A stretch of DNA of 24,370 nucleotides from CAYLLE01 sp964384485 (GTDB lineage: Bacteria > Spirochaetota > Spirochaetia > CAYLLE01), in the NCBI GenBank assembly GCA_964384485.1, contig CAYLLE010000041.1, forward strand, positions 1-24,370. Reading direction: 5' to 3'. Positions 1 through 7,613 of this stretch are shown here, one piece after another; the stretch's first letter is position 1, and the number at the start of each line of letters is the position of its first letter. The translations under genes and the position numbers were made by a program. The notes below the pieces were generated by a model. It did not search any database. It was not told the DNA's origin and worked only from the letters and a program-made list of their open reading frames with translations.

Positions 1-95
1 TATATATTATATGTAATTATGGCCACTTCTAAATCTCACAAGGTGTTGGCCGGGAATTGCCGCTCCGGGGCTTTTCTACTGATACTTTCTTCTAT

Positions 96-101
96 TATAA
101 T
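96..101 (+). promoter_or_regulatory. Candidate -10 element upstream of the first lyase gene
   Basis: A perfect TATAAT lies at 96-101, about 37 bases before the ATG at 138, which would give a leader of roughly 30 bases. No convincing -35 box sits 16-18 bases upstream (the region reads TTTCTA), so this is a -10 match only. The rest of 1-95 holds no gene. Confidence 0.4.
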
Positions 102-137
102 GGCATTTTTAACAACTAAACTTTGAGGAAGATACAT

Positions 138-764
138 ATGCCCTGGAATACCGTAAATTGGAATGACGCCAAATCAAAAATCAGCGCAGGCCGGTGGGCT
201 GAAGAATTATATAACACCATCAAATCAGAAACAGCAGAATGGATTTCCAATACCCGAAGACAGCCGGAAAAACAGGAATGGATTACCGGTTGGTATCACA
301 ACTATTTCTGTCCCGAAGATTCCACCAGGCTTAAGTGGGATATAGATTCTCCGGACCGGCACATATGTCCTAATTGCGGAAAAGTGTATACCGATCAGAA
401 AAGGAAAGAAGCATGGATCCAGTATTACCGGAGCAGAAACAGCGGTATGATGAAAAATGCCTCCATCCTCTACCGGCTGACCGGCAATGATGAGTATTCG
501 GCATGGATCCTGAATCAGCTTGATTTTTATAAAAAACACTACCAATCCTGCGAACCGCATGGAGAATGGGTGGGGAAAACAAAGCTGATGGGTGAAACAC
601 TGAGTGAATCGCAATGGATGATCAATATACTTGACGCCTTAGCAATCCTCGGTGACAAGGTCTCACCGGAAGAAAAAAGTCCTTATATGGAAACATATTC
701 AAACCCGCCGCTGACCTCCTGCTGCCCCAAAGGAAAACAATTCCGAATATACGGGCAACCATGA
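138..764 (+). CDS. Heparinase II/III-family lyase, N-terminal fragment (frameshifted)
   Basis: This is the 5' part of a heparinase II/III-family polysaccharide lyase (PL15/oligoalginate-lyase-like), an enzyme class that cleaves uronate-containing chains by beta-elimination. I start it at ATG 138 because GAGGAAG at 125-131 lies 6 bases upstream; the in-frame TTG at 123 has no such site. Residues 54-80 contain a His-x3-Cys ... His-x-Cys-x2-Cys cluster followed by Gly-Lys-Val-Tyr, a pattern typical of the N-terminal region of this family and possibly metal-binding. The alpha-helical toroid begins after it. There is no signal peptide. The frame is good until about 672, then runs into out-of-frame sequence and stops at 764. 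The rest of the enzyme continues in the next frame (761-2020). The join is best placed at the A6 run 673-678, giving a protein of about 627 residues, normal for the family. Confidence 0.8.
   Translation: MPWNTVNWNDAKSKISAGRWAEELYNTIKSETAEWISNTRRQPEKQEWITGWYHNYFCPEDSTRLKWDIDSPDRHICPNCGKVYTDQKRKEAWIQYYRSRNSGMMKNASILYRLTGNDEYSAWILNQLDFYKKHYQSCEPHGEWVGKTKLMGETLSESQWMINILDALAILGDKVSPEEKSPYMETYSNPPLTSCCPKGKQFRIYGQP
673..678 (+). other. Probable frameshift site (A6 run)
   Basis: Before this run the reading frame of the gene starting at 138 gives family-like sequence. After it the -1 frame does, reading Lys-Ser-Leu-Tyr-Gly-Asn-Ile-Phe-Lys-Pro and then on through the ATG at 761 without a stop (that frame opens at 656). 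One extra A here would join the two parts. This could be a true mutation, an assembly error, or, less likely, -1 slippage; the heptamer context is not a canonical slippery site. Confidence 0.65.
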
Positions 765-2020
765 ATACCGCAATATGCATGGCCGGCCTATTTTTTACGG
801 ATAAAAAAATGGTTAAAGCCGCCATGGAGGACGATTTAGGGGTAAGACCCCAGATGACGGAAGCAGTAACCGACGAGGGATTCTGGTATGAATGTTCCGT
901 TCAGTATCACTTTTTGGCGGCCCATTCCCTTCTGTCAATATTCCGCTGGCTTGCAGCATACGGGAAACTGGACAAACAGCTAAAGGATCTTTACCGGAAG
1001 ATGCTCCTTTTCCCCAGAGATATAGCTTTTCCGGATGGATCTCTGCCGAACCCTCATGACGGTTTCACCGCTCCGACACTCTCCCGGCTGAAATACATTC
1101 TTGAAGAAGCACTCCCGATTTTTCCCGGTGATACCGAGCTTTTAAGGCTTTATTCCTTATTAAAACAAGAGTACGGTGAAATGAGGAATCTCAATACCTT
1201 GCTGTTCGAACAGGATACCACAGAAATTGAACCGGCAGATATTACCGCCCTTCCCTCCCGCTCATTTCCGGGTTCCCGAATTACCATGCTCAGGAATGAG
1301 AACGCCGCTGTATTTTTTAAATACGGTCATCATCTTCACGGACGTCCCAGCCATGCCCACCCGGATCAAATGACGGTGGAATATTATTTCATCAATGAAG
1401 TGATTAACCGAGATTTAGGCACTCCCGGCTACAGTTCTCCATTAATGCTGAAATGGTTCCGGACATCACCTTCTCATAACACCGTCACCATGGATCAGCG
1501 GAATCAGGATTCCCTGGAACCGGGATCCGCGGTGGTATTCGATCGGGATAACAACCGGACAGCGGCAGAAGCAAAACGGGTCTACAAGGAAGGAGTCAAA
1601 TACCTTCGGGATCTTAAACTCACGGATAATGAATTGACGGACATCTTTTCCGCTGAAGCCGGTGAAGAACATACCTTCGACTGGTTCACTCACGTTTCCG
1701 GTAAGCTTGCCGTTGAGGCTGATCTATCCTGGGAAGATACAGTACTGGCTGAACATGACGATTCGAGTCCTTACCATCATTTATACGGCTTGCAGAGGAC
1801 AGCGGCCGACGGCGATGTAACTTTTCTCTGGGATTTTCCCGCGAAAACCGTAACCGCGGAACTAAAGGGGATACCGGGAACTGAAATATACCGCTTTAAA
1901 TCGTACGATCTCCCGGCCACAAACCGCAGGGACGGAATAATGATTCGAAGGAAAGGACAGAAAGTAGATTTTACCGTGGTATGGCGTTTCCAGCCAAAAA
2001 ATAATATATTAAACAAATGA
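761..2020 (+). CDS. Heparinase II/III-family lyase, C-terminal fragment (frameshifted)
   Basis: This is the 3' part of the lyase begun at 138. Residues 38-50 carry the toroid motif Asp-Glu-Gly-Phe-Trp-Tyr-Glu ... Tyr-His. Residues 186-245 hold the start of the beta-sandwich, with His198-Ala-His200-Pro-Asp202 and Asp-Leu-Gly-Thr-Pro-Gly-Tyr, then Ser-His-Asn-Thr-Val. These match the conserved His/Tyr catalytic region of PL15/PL17-like enzymes. The ATG at 761 has no good ribosome site, and the frame stays open upstream to 656 with family-like residues, so this is unlikely to be an independent start. Substrate cannot be read from sequence; alginate- or heparinoid-type uronate chains are the usual ones. 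The TspO-like gene follows after 12 bases, so the two are probably co-transcribed. Confidence 0.82.
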   Translation: MNTAICMAGLFFTDKKMVKAAMEDDLGVRPQMTEAVTDEGFWYECSVQYHFLAAHSLLSIFRWLAAYGKLDKQLKDLYRKMLLFPRDIAFPDGSLPNPHDGFTAPTLSRLKYILEEALPIFPGDTELLRLYSLLKQEYGEMRNLNTLLFEQDTTEIEPADITALPSRSFPGSRITMLRNENAAVFFKYGHHLHGRPSHAHPDQMTVEYYFINEVINRDLGTPGYSSPLMLKWFRTSPSHNTVTMDQRNQDSLEPGSAVVFDRDNNRTAAEAKRVYKEGVKYLRDLKLTDNELTDIFSAEAGEEHTFDWFTHVSGKLAVEADLSWEDTVLAEHDDSSPYHHLYGLQRTAADGDVTFLWDFPAKTVTAELKGIPGTEIYRFKSYDLPATNRRDGIMIRRKGQKVDFTVVWRFQPKNNILNK

Positions 2021-2032
2021 AGGAGGAACAGG

Positions 2033-2824
2033 ATGAAACAAAATAACCGGATTATTTATGCCGTTCTAAACGCGGTTTTTTACATTGGAACTGTTACTGT
2101 AGGTATTCTCGCGAACACCCTGCCCATAAACGGCGTAACCACGGGCGAATTATCCGCGAAATATCCGAATCTTTTTGTACCGTCCTCTATTACGTTTGCG
2201 ATCTGGGGCCTTATTTATCTCCTCCTGGGCGTTTTCGTTGTCTATCAATTCGCCGCGTTATTCAGCAAAAAGATCGGTAACACCGCATTCATTGAAAAGA
2301 TAGGTCCCTTTTTCATTTTTGCCTCCATCTTTAACATCGCCTGGTTATTCATTTGGCATAATCAGGTTGTTTGGCTTTCTTTCATCACCATCACATTGCT
2401 CCTGGTATCCCTCATCTTTCTTTATCTCAGGTTGGGTATCGGGAAAACCGGATTCACGAAACCGGAACGGATCTTTCTCCAGATGCCGATAAGTGTCTAT
2501 CTCGGATGGGTAACGGTCGCGGTAATTGCAAACGCCACGGCTCTCCTGGTCGATTTAGGATGGCAAGGGGGAGGCCTGACCGAAGAGTTCTGGACTGTCG
2601 TCATGGTCGTAATTGCCGGTCTATTAACCCTGTATATTGTCATGACCCGTAATGATGTACCCTACGGACTCACTGTTGCCTGGGCGCTGCTCGGTATTAT
2701 CATGAAACGGTTCAGCGGCAGCGGACCCGCGGAGATAAGTATAGTAGTTGCCGCTTCCATCATGATTTTTTTGATTATTGTACTTTCTTCATTCAAAGCG
2801 GCAAAGAAACGGATATACCGTTAG
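2033..2824 (+). CDS. TspO/MBR-like tryptophan-rich membrane protein
   Basis: A 263-residue integral membrane protein with seven or eight predicted helices (about residues 7-30, 49-78, 90-109, 114-135, 152-180, 187-207, 213-230 and 235-255). The motifs Phe-Val-Pro-Ser ... Phe-Ala-Ile-Trp-Gly-Leu-Ile-Tyr (about 48-61), Asn-Ile-Ala-Trp-Leu-Phe-Ile-Trp (about 102-109) and Tyr-Leu-Gly-Trp-Val-Thr-Val-Ala are characteristic of the longer tryptophan-rich sensory proteins related to TspO/MBR. Classical TspO is about 160 residues, so this is the extended type, whose ligand is unknown. A strong GGAGGA site precedes the ATG. It sits 12 bases after the frameshifted lyase and before a second lyase, so a link to carbohydrate sensing or transport is possible but is only inferred from position. 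Confidence 0.62.
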   Translation: MKQNNRIIYAVLNAVFYIGTVTVGILANTLPINGVTTGELSAKYPNLFVPSSITFAIWGLIYLLLGVFVVYQFAALFSKKIGNTAFIEKIGPFFIFASIFNIAWLFIWHNQVVWLSFITITLLLVSLIFLYLRLGIGKTGFTKPERIFLQMPISVYLGWVTVAVIANATALLVDLGWQGGGLTEEFWTVVMVVIAGLLTLYIVMTRNDVPYGLTVAWALLGIIMKRFSGSGPAEISIVVAASIMIFLIIVLSSFKAAKKRIYR

Positions 2825-2836
2825 TGATTTTTATGA

Positions 2837-2866
2837 TTGATAAACAATCCCCCATCTATTTATAAT
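2837..2866 (+). promoter_or_regulatory. Sigma-70-type promoter for the second lyase operon
   Basis: TTGATA at 2837-2842 (5 of 6 to TTGACA) and a perfect TATAAT at 2861-2866 are separated by 18 bases. The expected transcript start is about 2873, leaving a leader of roughly 28 bases before ATG 2901. This is the best promoter in the window and would drive the lyase and the two coupled CNNM genes. Confidence 0.65.
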
Positions 2867-2900
2867 AAGGCAATACATTACTTAAGGGAGCGTTTCCCGA

Positions 2901-5107
2901 ATGCCTGAACGTACACATCCCCACATTGACCCTACATTTCCTGACGGAATTGAAGCTGACACAAATCCGCCGGTTTTTGTCTGGAAACCGGAAAGCAAAA
3001 AAGGACCATATACGTTCCTCCTTAAAACTGAAGACGGAAAAGAGTTAATCCGGAGAGAAGACCTTCATTTCCCCCTTTATCTGCCCGACAAAAGAATCCC
3101 GCCGGGCCGGTACTTTTGGCGGTGGAAATCCGGAGAAAGCTCCCGGAACGGCTCATTCCGGATCAGCAGCACAGCTCCGGTTGTAGAGGTTCCGGAAGCA
3201 GAAAAACTGCTCGCCATGTTTCCGTCGGACCATCCGGAGATATTTACCGATACTGATAAAGCATCCGGACTAATGAAACAGTATTCGGAAAATCCCTCTA
3301 CCCGGCAGAAGGAATGTGTGGCATACGCCGAGAATGTACTCAAAAAGGACGGCAGAAACACAGGATTTTCCGGCCTCCGTCTTCCGGAACACCGGATGAA
3401 AGAACCGCCATTCCTGCCCGACAGGAACCTGGATTATTCGGCCTTTTTTAATACCTGGTACAGGATAATGTGGGATACCCGGTTGTTTTGTTATGAAGCC
3501 GAAACAGCGGCCGCGGCATTCCTGCTTTCCAGGCGAAGCGAGTTCGCCCGAGCGGCATGCCGCAGGATGGCTTCCATCTGTTCCTGGGACCCCTATGGTT
3601 CAAGCTCGGTGTTTCATAATGATGAAGCTCATATGCCGATAATTTGGCACGGACCAACATGCTGCGACTGGATATGGCACGAATTTACCCCTGAAGAAAG
3701 CGATATTGTGATAGAGGGAATGACAAACCGGGGGCGGGAAACCTTCCGGCTCCTTACGGAAGAAGCTGTTTACGGGATTGACGACTTTAGTTCTCATTCC
3801 GGGAGGGAAATTATCTTTCTCGCTATGCTTTCTATTTTGTTGAAAAACGAAACCCCGGAGGCGGCTGATTGGTTCACGTGGCTCCGTCCTATTTTATGCG
3901 GTGTATGGCCGGCCTGGGGTGAACCGGACGGCAGCTGGGCGGAAGGACACTCATATGCCCGGCCCTATGTTTCCATCATGACTTTGTTTACGACGGCGTT
4001 AAAGGAAGGTACGGGAATTGATCTTTACCGACGTCCCTTTTGGAAGAACCACCTGAAATGGCAGATGGAAGGTTTTCCGCCGAATGCCGACTGGACAGGA
4101 TTCGGGGACACGGGGCCTGTCTGGAAAAACACCCTAACTGCTGCCGCCCATCTTGTGGAGGTAATGGCGCGGCAAACCGGTTATACCGCGGGTGTATCAC
4201 GATACCTGAAAGAAATTGAAACTGCCCGCCGGTATGCCGTCGAAACCCCGGATGAACGGAAGGGGATACCCAGCGCGGCGGGAATCCAGCTGAACTTTTT
4301 ATCGCAGGAACCGATCCCGGATATTCAGGAAAAAAAGGAATCCATGCTCTCGCTATATCCCGGAGCAGGAAGCGGATTTTTAAAAGACAGAAAGATCGAT
4401 TTTTTCTTCAGAAGCTCCCCCTACGGTTCCATCAGCCATTCCCACGCCGACAACAACGACTTCGCTCTGTGCGTCAACGGAAAAACTGTTCTTTCCCCAA
4501 GCGGATTCTACTGCGGATACGGTTCTCCGCATCACGCGCACTGGGTATGGCATACGAAATCACACAACTGCGTAACCCTGTCTGATGACGGGCAGGTAAT
4601 GCGGGATCCTTTGTCCAGAGGAGCCGTCGCCGCCGGATATGAAGATGAAACACTCGCCTACTTTACGGGGATAGCCGATGAGAGCTACCGGCTCCGGGCG
4701 GAGGAATGCAGACGNNNNNNNNNNNNNNNNNNNNNNNNNNNNNNNNNNNNNNNNNNNNNNNNNNNNNNNNNNNNNNNNNNNNNNNNNNNNNNNNNNNNNN
4801 NNNNNNNNNNNNNNATTACCCCCGGCAGTTTAACCTCAGATTTACCCCGGCGGAATACGCTGACCGCAGAGCGGTGGCGGTTGTTCTCCAACCTTTTCAC
4901 AGCCGCTCAGACAAAATTAAGATTTCCAGACACCGCGGCAGCGGCAGGGAGTATTGCACCATAGAGGGGGAGAAAATAAAAATCGAAGTAAGGCTTGATC
5001 CAGGTTACAGCGATACCGGATCTTTTATGCAGATCAGGGTAATGAACGGAACCGCCTATACTGTCGGTAAATCCGGTATCATAATTCAGGACCAAACGGA
5101 TCCATGA
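2901..5107 (+). CDS. Heparinase II/III-family protein with DUF4962-like N-terminus, interrupted by an assembly gap
   Basis: A second, distinct heparinase II/III protein. The first 90 or so residues look like the beta-rich N-terminal domain of DUF4962-type heparinases (Asn-Pro-Pro-Val-Phe-Val-Trp). A toroid follows, with Ser-His-Ser-Gly-Arg-Glu and Gly-His-Ser-Tyr-Ala-Arg-Pro-Tyr, and then the beta-sandwich with His513-Ser-His515-Ala-Asp517-Asn-Asn. These correspond to the His/Tyr active-site regions of heparinase II-like lyases. No signal peptide is seen. The coding sequence runs into N at 4715. After the gap only the frame ending at 5107 gives plausible beta-sandwich sequence (Phe-Asn-Leu-Arg-Phe ... 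Ala-Val-Val-Leu-Gln-Pro), so the missing length must be 2 modulo 3 if the gene is intact. The apparent total of about 735 residues is short for the type, so the real gap may be larger than 100 bases. The stop overlaps the next start (ATGA). Confidence 0.8.
4715..4814. other. Assembly gap (100 N) inside the lyase gene
   Basis: Exactly 100 N, the usual placeholder for a scaffold gap of unknown length. It removes part of the beta-sandwich of the second heparinase-like protein and hides the frame change between its two sides. Confidence 0.97.
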
Positions 5108-6348
5108 TTTACCTCCAAATAGGTATTCTTGTAATACTTCTTACATTCTCCGCGTTTTTTTCCGGTACAGAAACCGCCTTTTTTTCGCTGAACGGGCTTG
5201 AACGGGAAAGCCTCCGGAAAAACAGCAAGGGGAAAAAACAGGGATTCATTCAGCTCCTTTTTACAAATCCTGATCAGGTGCTGATAACGATCCTCACCGG
5301 GAATATGCTGGTGAACGTTTTCGCAACTACCTTTTCTGATGTTGTCGGAGCTGAACTGGTGGGTAAAGGATCGGAACTTTTCACAATTCTGATAATGACT
5401 CCCCTGCTTCTCATTTTCGGCGAAATGACCCCGAAGAACATCGCGATCCGTCATTCAATGAGTTTCGCAGCTTTCAGTTCTTCGCCGGCCGGAGTAATAC
5501 ACCGGCTTCTCCTCCCCATCACTTTTGTTCTGGGCAAGATCCGGCATGTCTTTCTTTCCAAACAGCATCAAAACGGCGATGAACTGGGGATAAAAAATTC
5601 AGCGGTTCTCTCCGCGATCCGGATGGGTTACCAAAGCGGAAAAATTCAGGAATCGGAACTTAATCTGCTTGAATCGTTTTTTGATTTCAGATTAAAAACG
5701 GCCAAGGATGTGATGATTCCCAGGATAGAAACATTCGGAGTAGACATAAATTCTCCCCTGGAAGAACTATTTGTGCGTCCCAATATAATGAAAAAGAGCC
5801 AGCGGCCGTATGTTATCGTGTACAAGGGGGACATCGATAATATTATCGGATATATAAACAGAAAAGAACTCCTGACGCGGAAGCTTTCCGGGCAAACAGA
5901 ACGTTCCGGATATCATGATCATTTGAAACAGGTGCACATGACTCCGGAAAAAAAACCTGTCATGGATCTGCTCGCCGAAATGAGGGAAATCGAATCGGAA
6001 ATTGCCGTGGTGATCGATGAATACGGCGGAACAGCAGGGATAATAAATTACCAGATCATTGTTGAATATCTTTTTGAAGATTTTTTTCCGGCATCCGAAC
6101 GCTCGATCATTCCCATTGAAAAAGACACCTATCTTGCTCCCGGCAGTTTAGAGACTAATTCCCTCAATGAATATTTCGGCAGTGCTTTGGAATCTGAAAG
6201 CAGGACTTTGGGGGGATTTATTATTGATCAGCTTGGGACATTTCCTGAGAACGGATATATACTTACCCATCAGGATTACGAGTTCACCGTAATCTCCATA
6301 GAAAAAAACCGGATCAAGAAGGTGCGGATCAGGAGGCTCGAGGGGTGA
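5104..6348 (+). CDS. CNNM/CorC-family membrane protein with CBS pair (first paralogue)
   Basis: A 414-residue member of the CNNM (DUF21)-CBS-CorC_HlyC family, implicated in Mg2+ or other divalent-cation transport or homeostasis at the inner membrane, and in older annotation called hemolysin. The N-terminal CNNM domain spans about residues 1-160 with Ser-Ala-Phe-Phe-Ser-Gly-Thr-Glu-Thr-Ala near residue 20 and Phe-Gly-Glu-Met-Thr-Pro-Lys-Asn near 107. Two CBS motifs follow (Val-Met-Ile-Pro-Arg near 202; Val-Ile-Asp-Glu-Tyr-Gly-Gly-Thr near 302), and the C-terminal CorC_HlyC domain (from about 340) has Arg-Thr-Leu-Gly-Gly-Phe. Length is normal. Its ATG overlaps the lyase stop by four bases and its stop overlaps the next gene's GTG, so all three are translationally coupled. 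Confidence 0.9.
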   Translation: MIYLQIGILVILLTFSAFFSGTETAFFSLNGLERESLRKNSKGKKQGFIQLLFTNPDQVLITILTGNMLVNVFATTFSDVVGAELVGKGSELFTILIMTPLLLIFGEMTPKNIAIRHSMSFAAFSSSPAGVIHRLLLPITFVLGKIRHVFLSKQHQNGDELGIKNSAVLSAIRMGYQSGKIQESELNLLESFFDFRLKTAKDVMIPRIETFGVDINSPLEELFVRPNIMKKSQRPYVIVYKGDIDNIIGYINRKELLTRKLSGQTERSGYHDHLKQVHMTPEKKPVMDLLAEMREIESEIAVVIDEYGGTAGIINYQIIVEYLFEDFFPASERSIIPIEKDTYLAPGSLETNSLNEYFGSALESESRTLGGFIIDQLGTFPENGYILTHQDYEFTVISIEKNRIKKVRIRRLEG

Positions 6349-7598
6349 CAGTTTTTATTATCCCGTTCTGTTTTCTGACCGCGGCCTTTTTTTCCGGACT
6401 CGAAACCGGTCTGATAGCCGCGGATCAATTTCTGCTCTTTTCGAAAAAAGAAAAAGGGGTCAGATATGCGTCGGCAGCTGCATTTCTGCTCCTTAAACCG
6501 GAGCGGCTGCTCTCGACAACCCTGATCGGAACAAATATCTCCGTTGTAACCGCGGCGGTGCTGCTGAACAGTTCCCTCCGGGCGGCAGGATACGGGTGGT
6601 TTTCCGGAATATCGAGCATCATTCTGAGTATCGCCCTGCTCATTTTCGCGGAAATCATACCGAAATCATTCTTCAGAATTAAAACTGATATACTCGGTGT
6701 CAAACTGGCCCCGGCGCTTGTCTTTTTTTATTATCTTTTTCTCCCGGTCTCCTTCATTCTTAATCTTTTCGTCAAGTTTTTCCTTCTGATTACCGGGCAG
6801 CATAAATCATCAAAGAAAATATTAGATACCCGGCAGGACCTGAAACTCCTCGTTCGGCTGGGCAGCCGCGAAGCCGGTATCCCGGGGAGGGACCAGCGGA
6901 TCATAGAAGATATTTTTGATTTTCAAGAAACCACTGCCCGGGAAGTGATGATCCAGCTGCATAAAACCCCGGTCTGCAGTATTGACGGATCACTGCAGTC
7001 GGTTGTCAATTACTCTGCGGTATACGGGATGGAGTATATTCCGGTATATCAGGGACGGGTAGACAATATCATCGGATACATCGATATTGAAGATATCTAC
7101 GGTTCCCTCAGCAGGACGGAGACAGCGGAAGCCGGTAAAAGCGGGATCGCGAACCTGATCCGTGAACCGGTGTACTATCCCGACTCTAAAAACATTCCTG
7201 ACCTGCTTTTGGAGATGAATCAAAAACGGCTGGACCTTGTATTTATCGTTGATGAATACGGCCGGGTAACCGGTATGCTGACACCGGAAGAGATTGTTTC
7301 TGAAATCGTGGGATTCCGCCCCGGCCGCGGAAGAGGCAGCGAGGAGCTGATCATCCTTACCGCCGCGGACACCTACCGGGTAAAAGGCATCACCGATATT
7401 GAAGACTTCCAGAACAAGACGGGGCTGCATTTAAAACCGGTAAATGCCGACACCTTGGGAGGATACCTATCCGCGGTTCTCGGAAGAATTCCCAGGACCG
7501 ACGAAGAATACCGGGAAGGCAATGTCCGGTATAAGATCCTCAAGGGTTCTCCCGTTCAGGCAGAACTTATAGAGGTGAACGTTAATATTGAAGGCTAA
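6345..7598 (+). CDS. CNNM/CorC-family membrane protein with CBS pair (second paralogue)
   Basis: A 417-residue paralogue of the preceding gene with the same order: CNNM membrane domain (Phe-Phe-Ser-Gly-Leu-Glu-Thr-Gly-Leu-Ile-Ala near residue 17; Phe-Ala-Glu-Ile-Ile-Pro-Lys-Ser near 104), two CBS motifs (Glu-Val-Met-Ile-Gln near 200; Ile-Val-Asp-Glu-Tyr-Gly-Arg-Val-Thr near 300) and a CorC_HlyC C-terminus (Asp-Thr-Leu-Gly-Gly-Tyr). It begins with GTG at 6345, which shares bases with the previous stop (GTGA). Sequence divergence from its neighbour is considerable, so the duplication is old. CNNM proteins form dimers, so a heterodimer is possible. The gene ends 15 bases from the converging signal peptidase gene. 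Confidence 0.9.
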   Translation: MTVFIIPFCFLTAAFFSGLETGLIAADQFLLFSKKEKGVRYASAAAFLLLKPERLLSTTLIGTNISVVTAAVLLNSSLRAAGYGWFSGISSIILSIALLIFAEIIPKSFFRIKTDILGVKLAPALVFFYYLFLPVSFILNLFVKFFLLITGQHKSSKKILDTRQDLKLLVRLGSREAGIPGRDQRIIEDIFDFQETTAREVMIQLHKTPVCSIDGSLQSVVNYSAVYGMEYIPVYQGRVDNIIGYIDIEDIYGSLSRTETAEAGKSGIANLIREPVYYPDSKNIPDLLLEMNQKRLDLVFIVDEYGRVTGMLTPEEIVSEIVGFRPGRGRGSEELIILTAADTYRVKGITDIEDFQNKTGLHLKPVNADTLGGYLSAVLGRIPRTDEEYREGNVRYKILKGSPVQAELIEVNVNIEG

Positions 7599-7613
7599 CC
7601 CGGATACATAAGC

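Noticed and set aside
59..77. GC-rich stretch followed by TTTT as a terminator of an upstream gene
   Set aside because: No stable stem can be drawn without G-G mismatches, and no upstream gene is in the window.
123..137. TTG start for the first lyase
   Set aside because: The GAGGAAG ribosome site at 125-131 lies inside this extension and fits ATG 138.
673..679. Programmed -1 frameshift heptamer
   Set aside because: The heptamer A-AAA-AAG is present but is not in the phase that gives canonical tandem slippage; a simple indel explains the data better.
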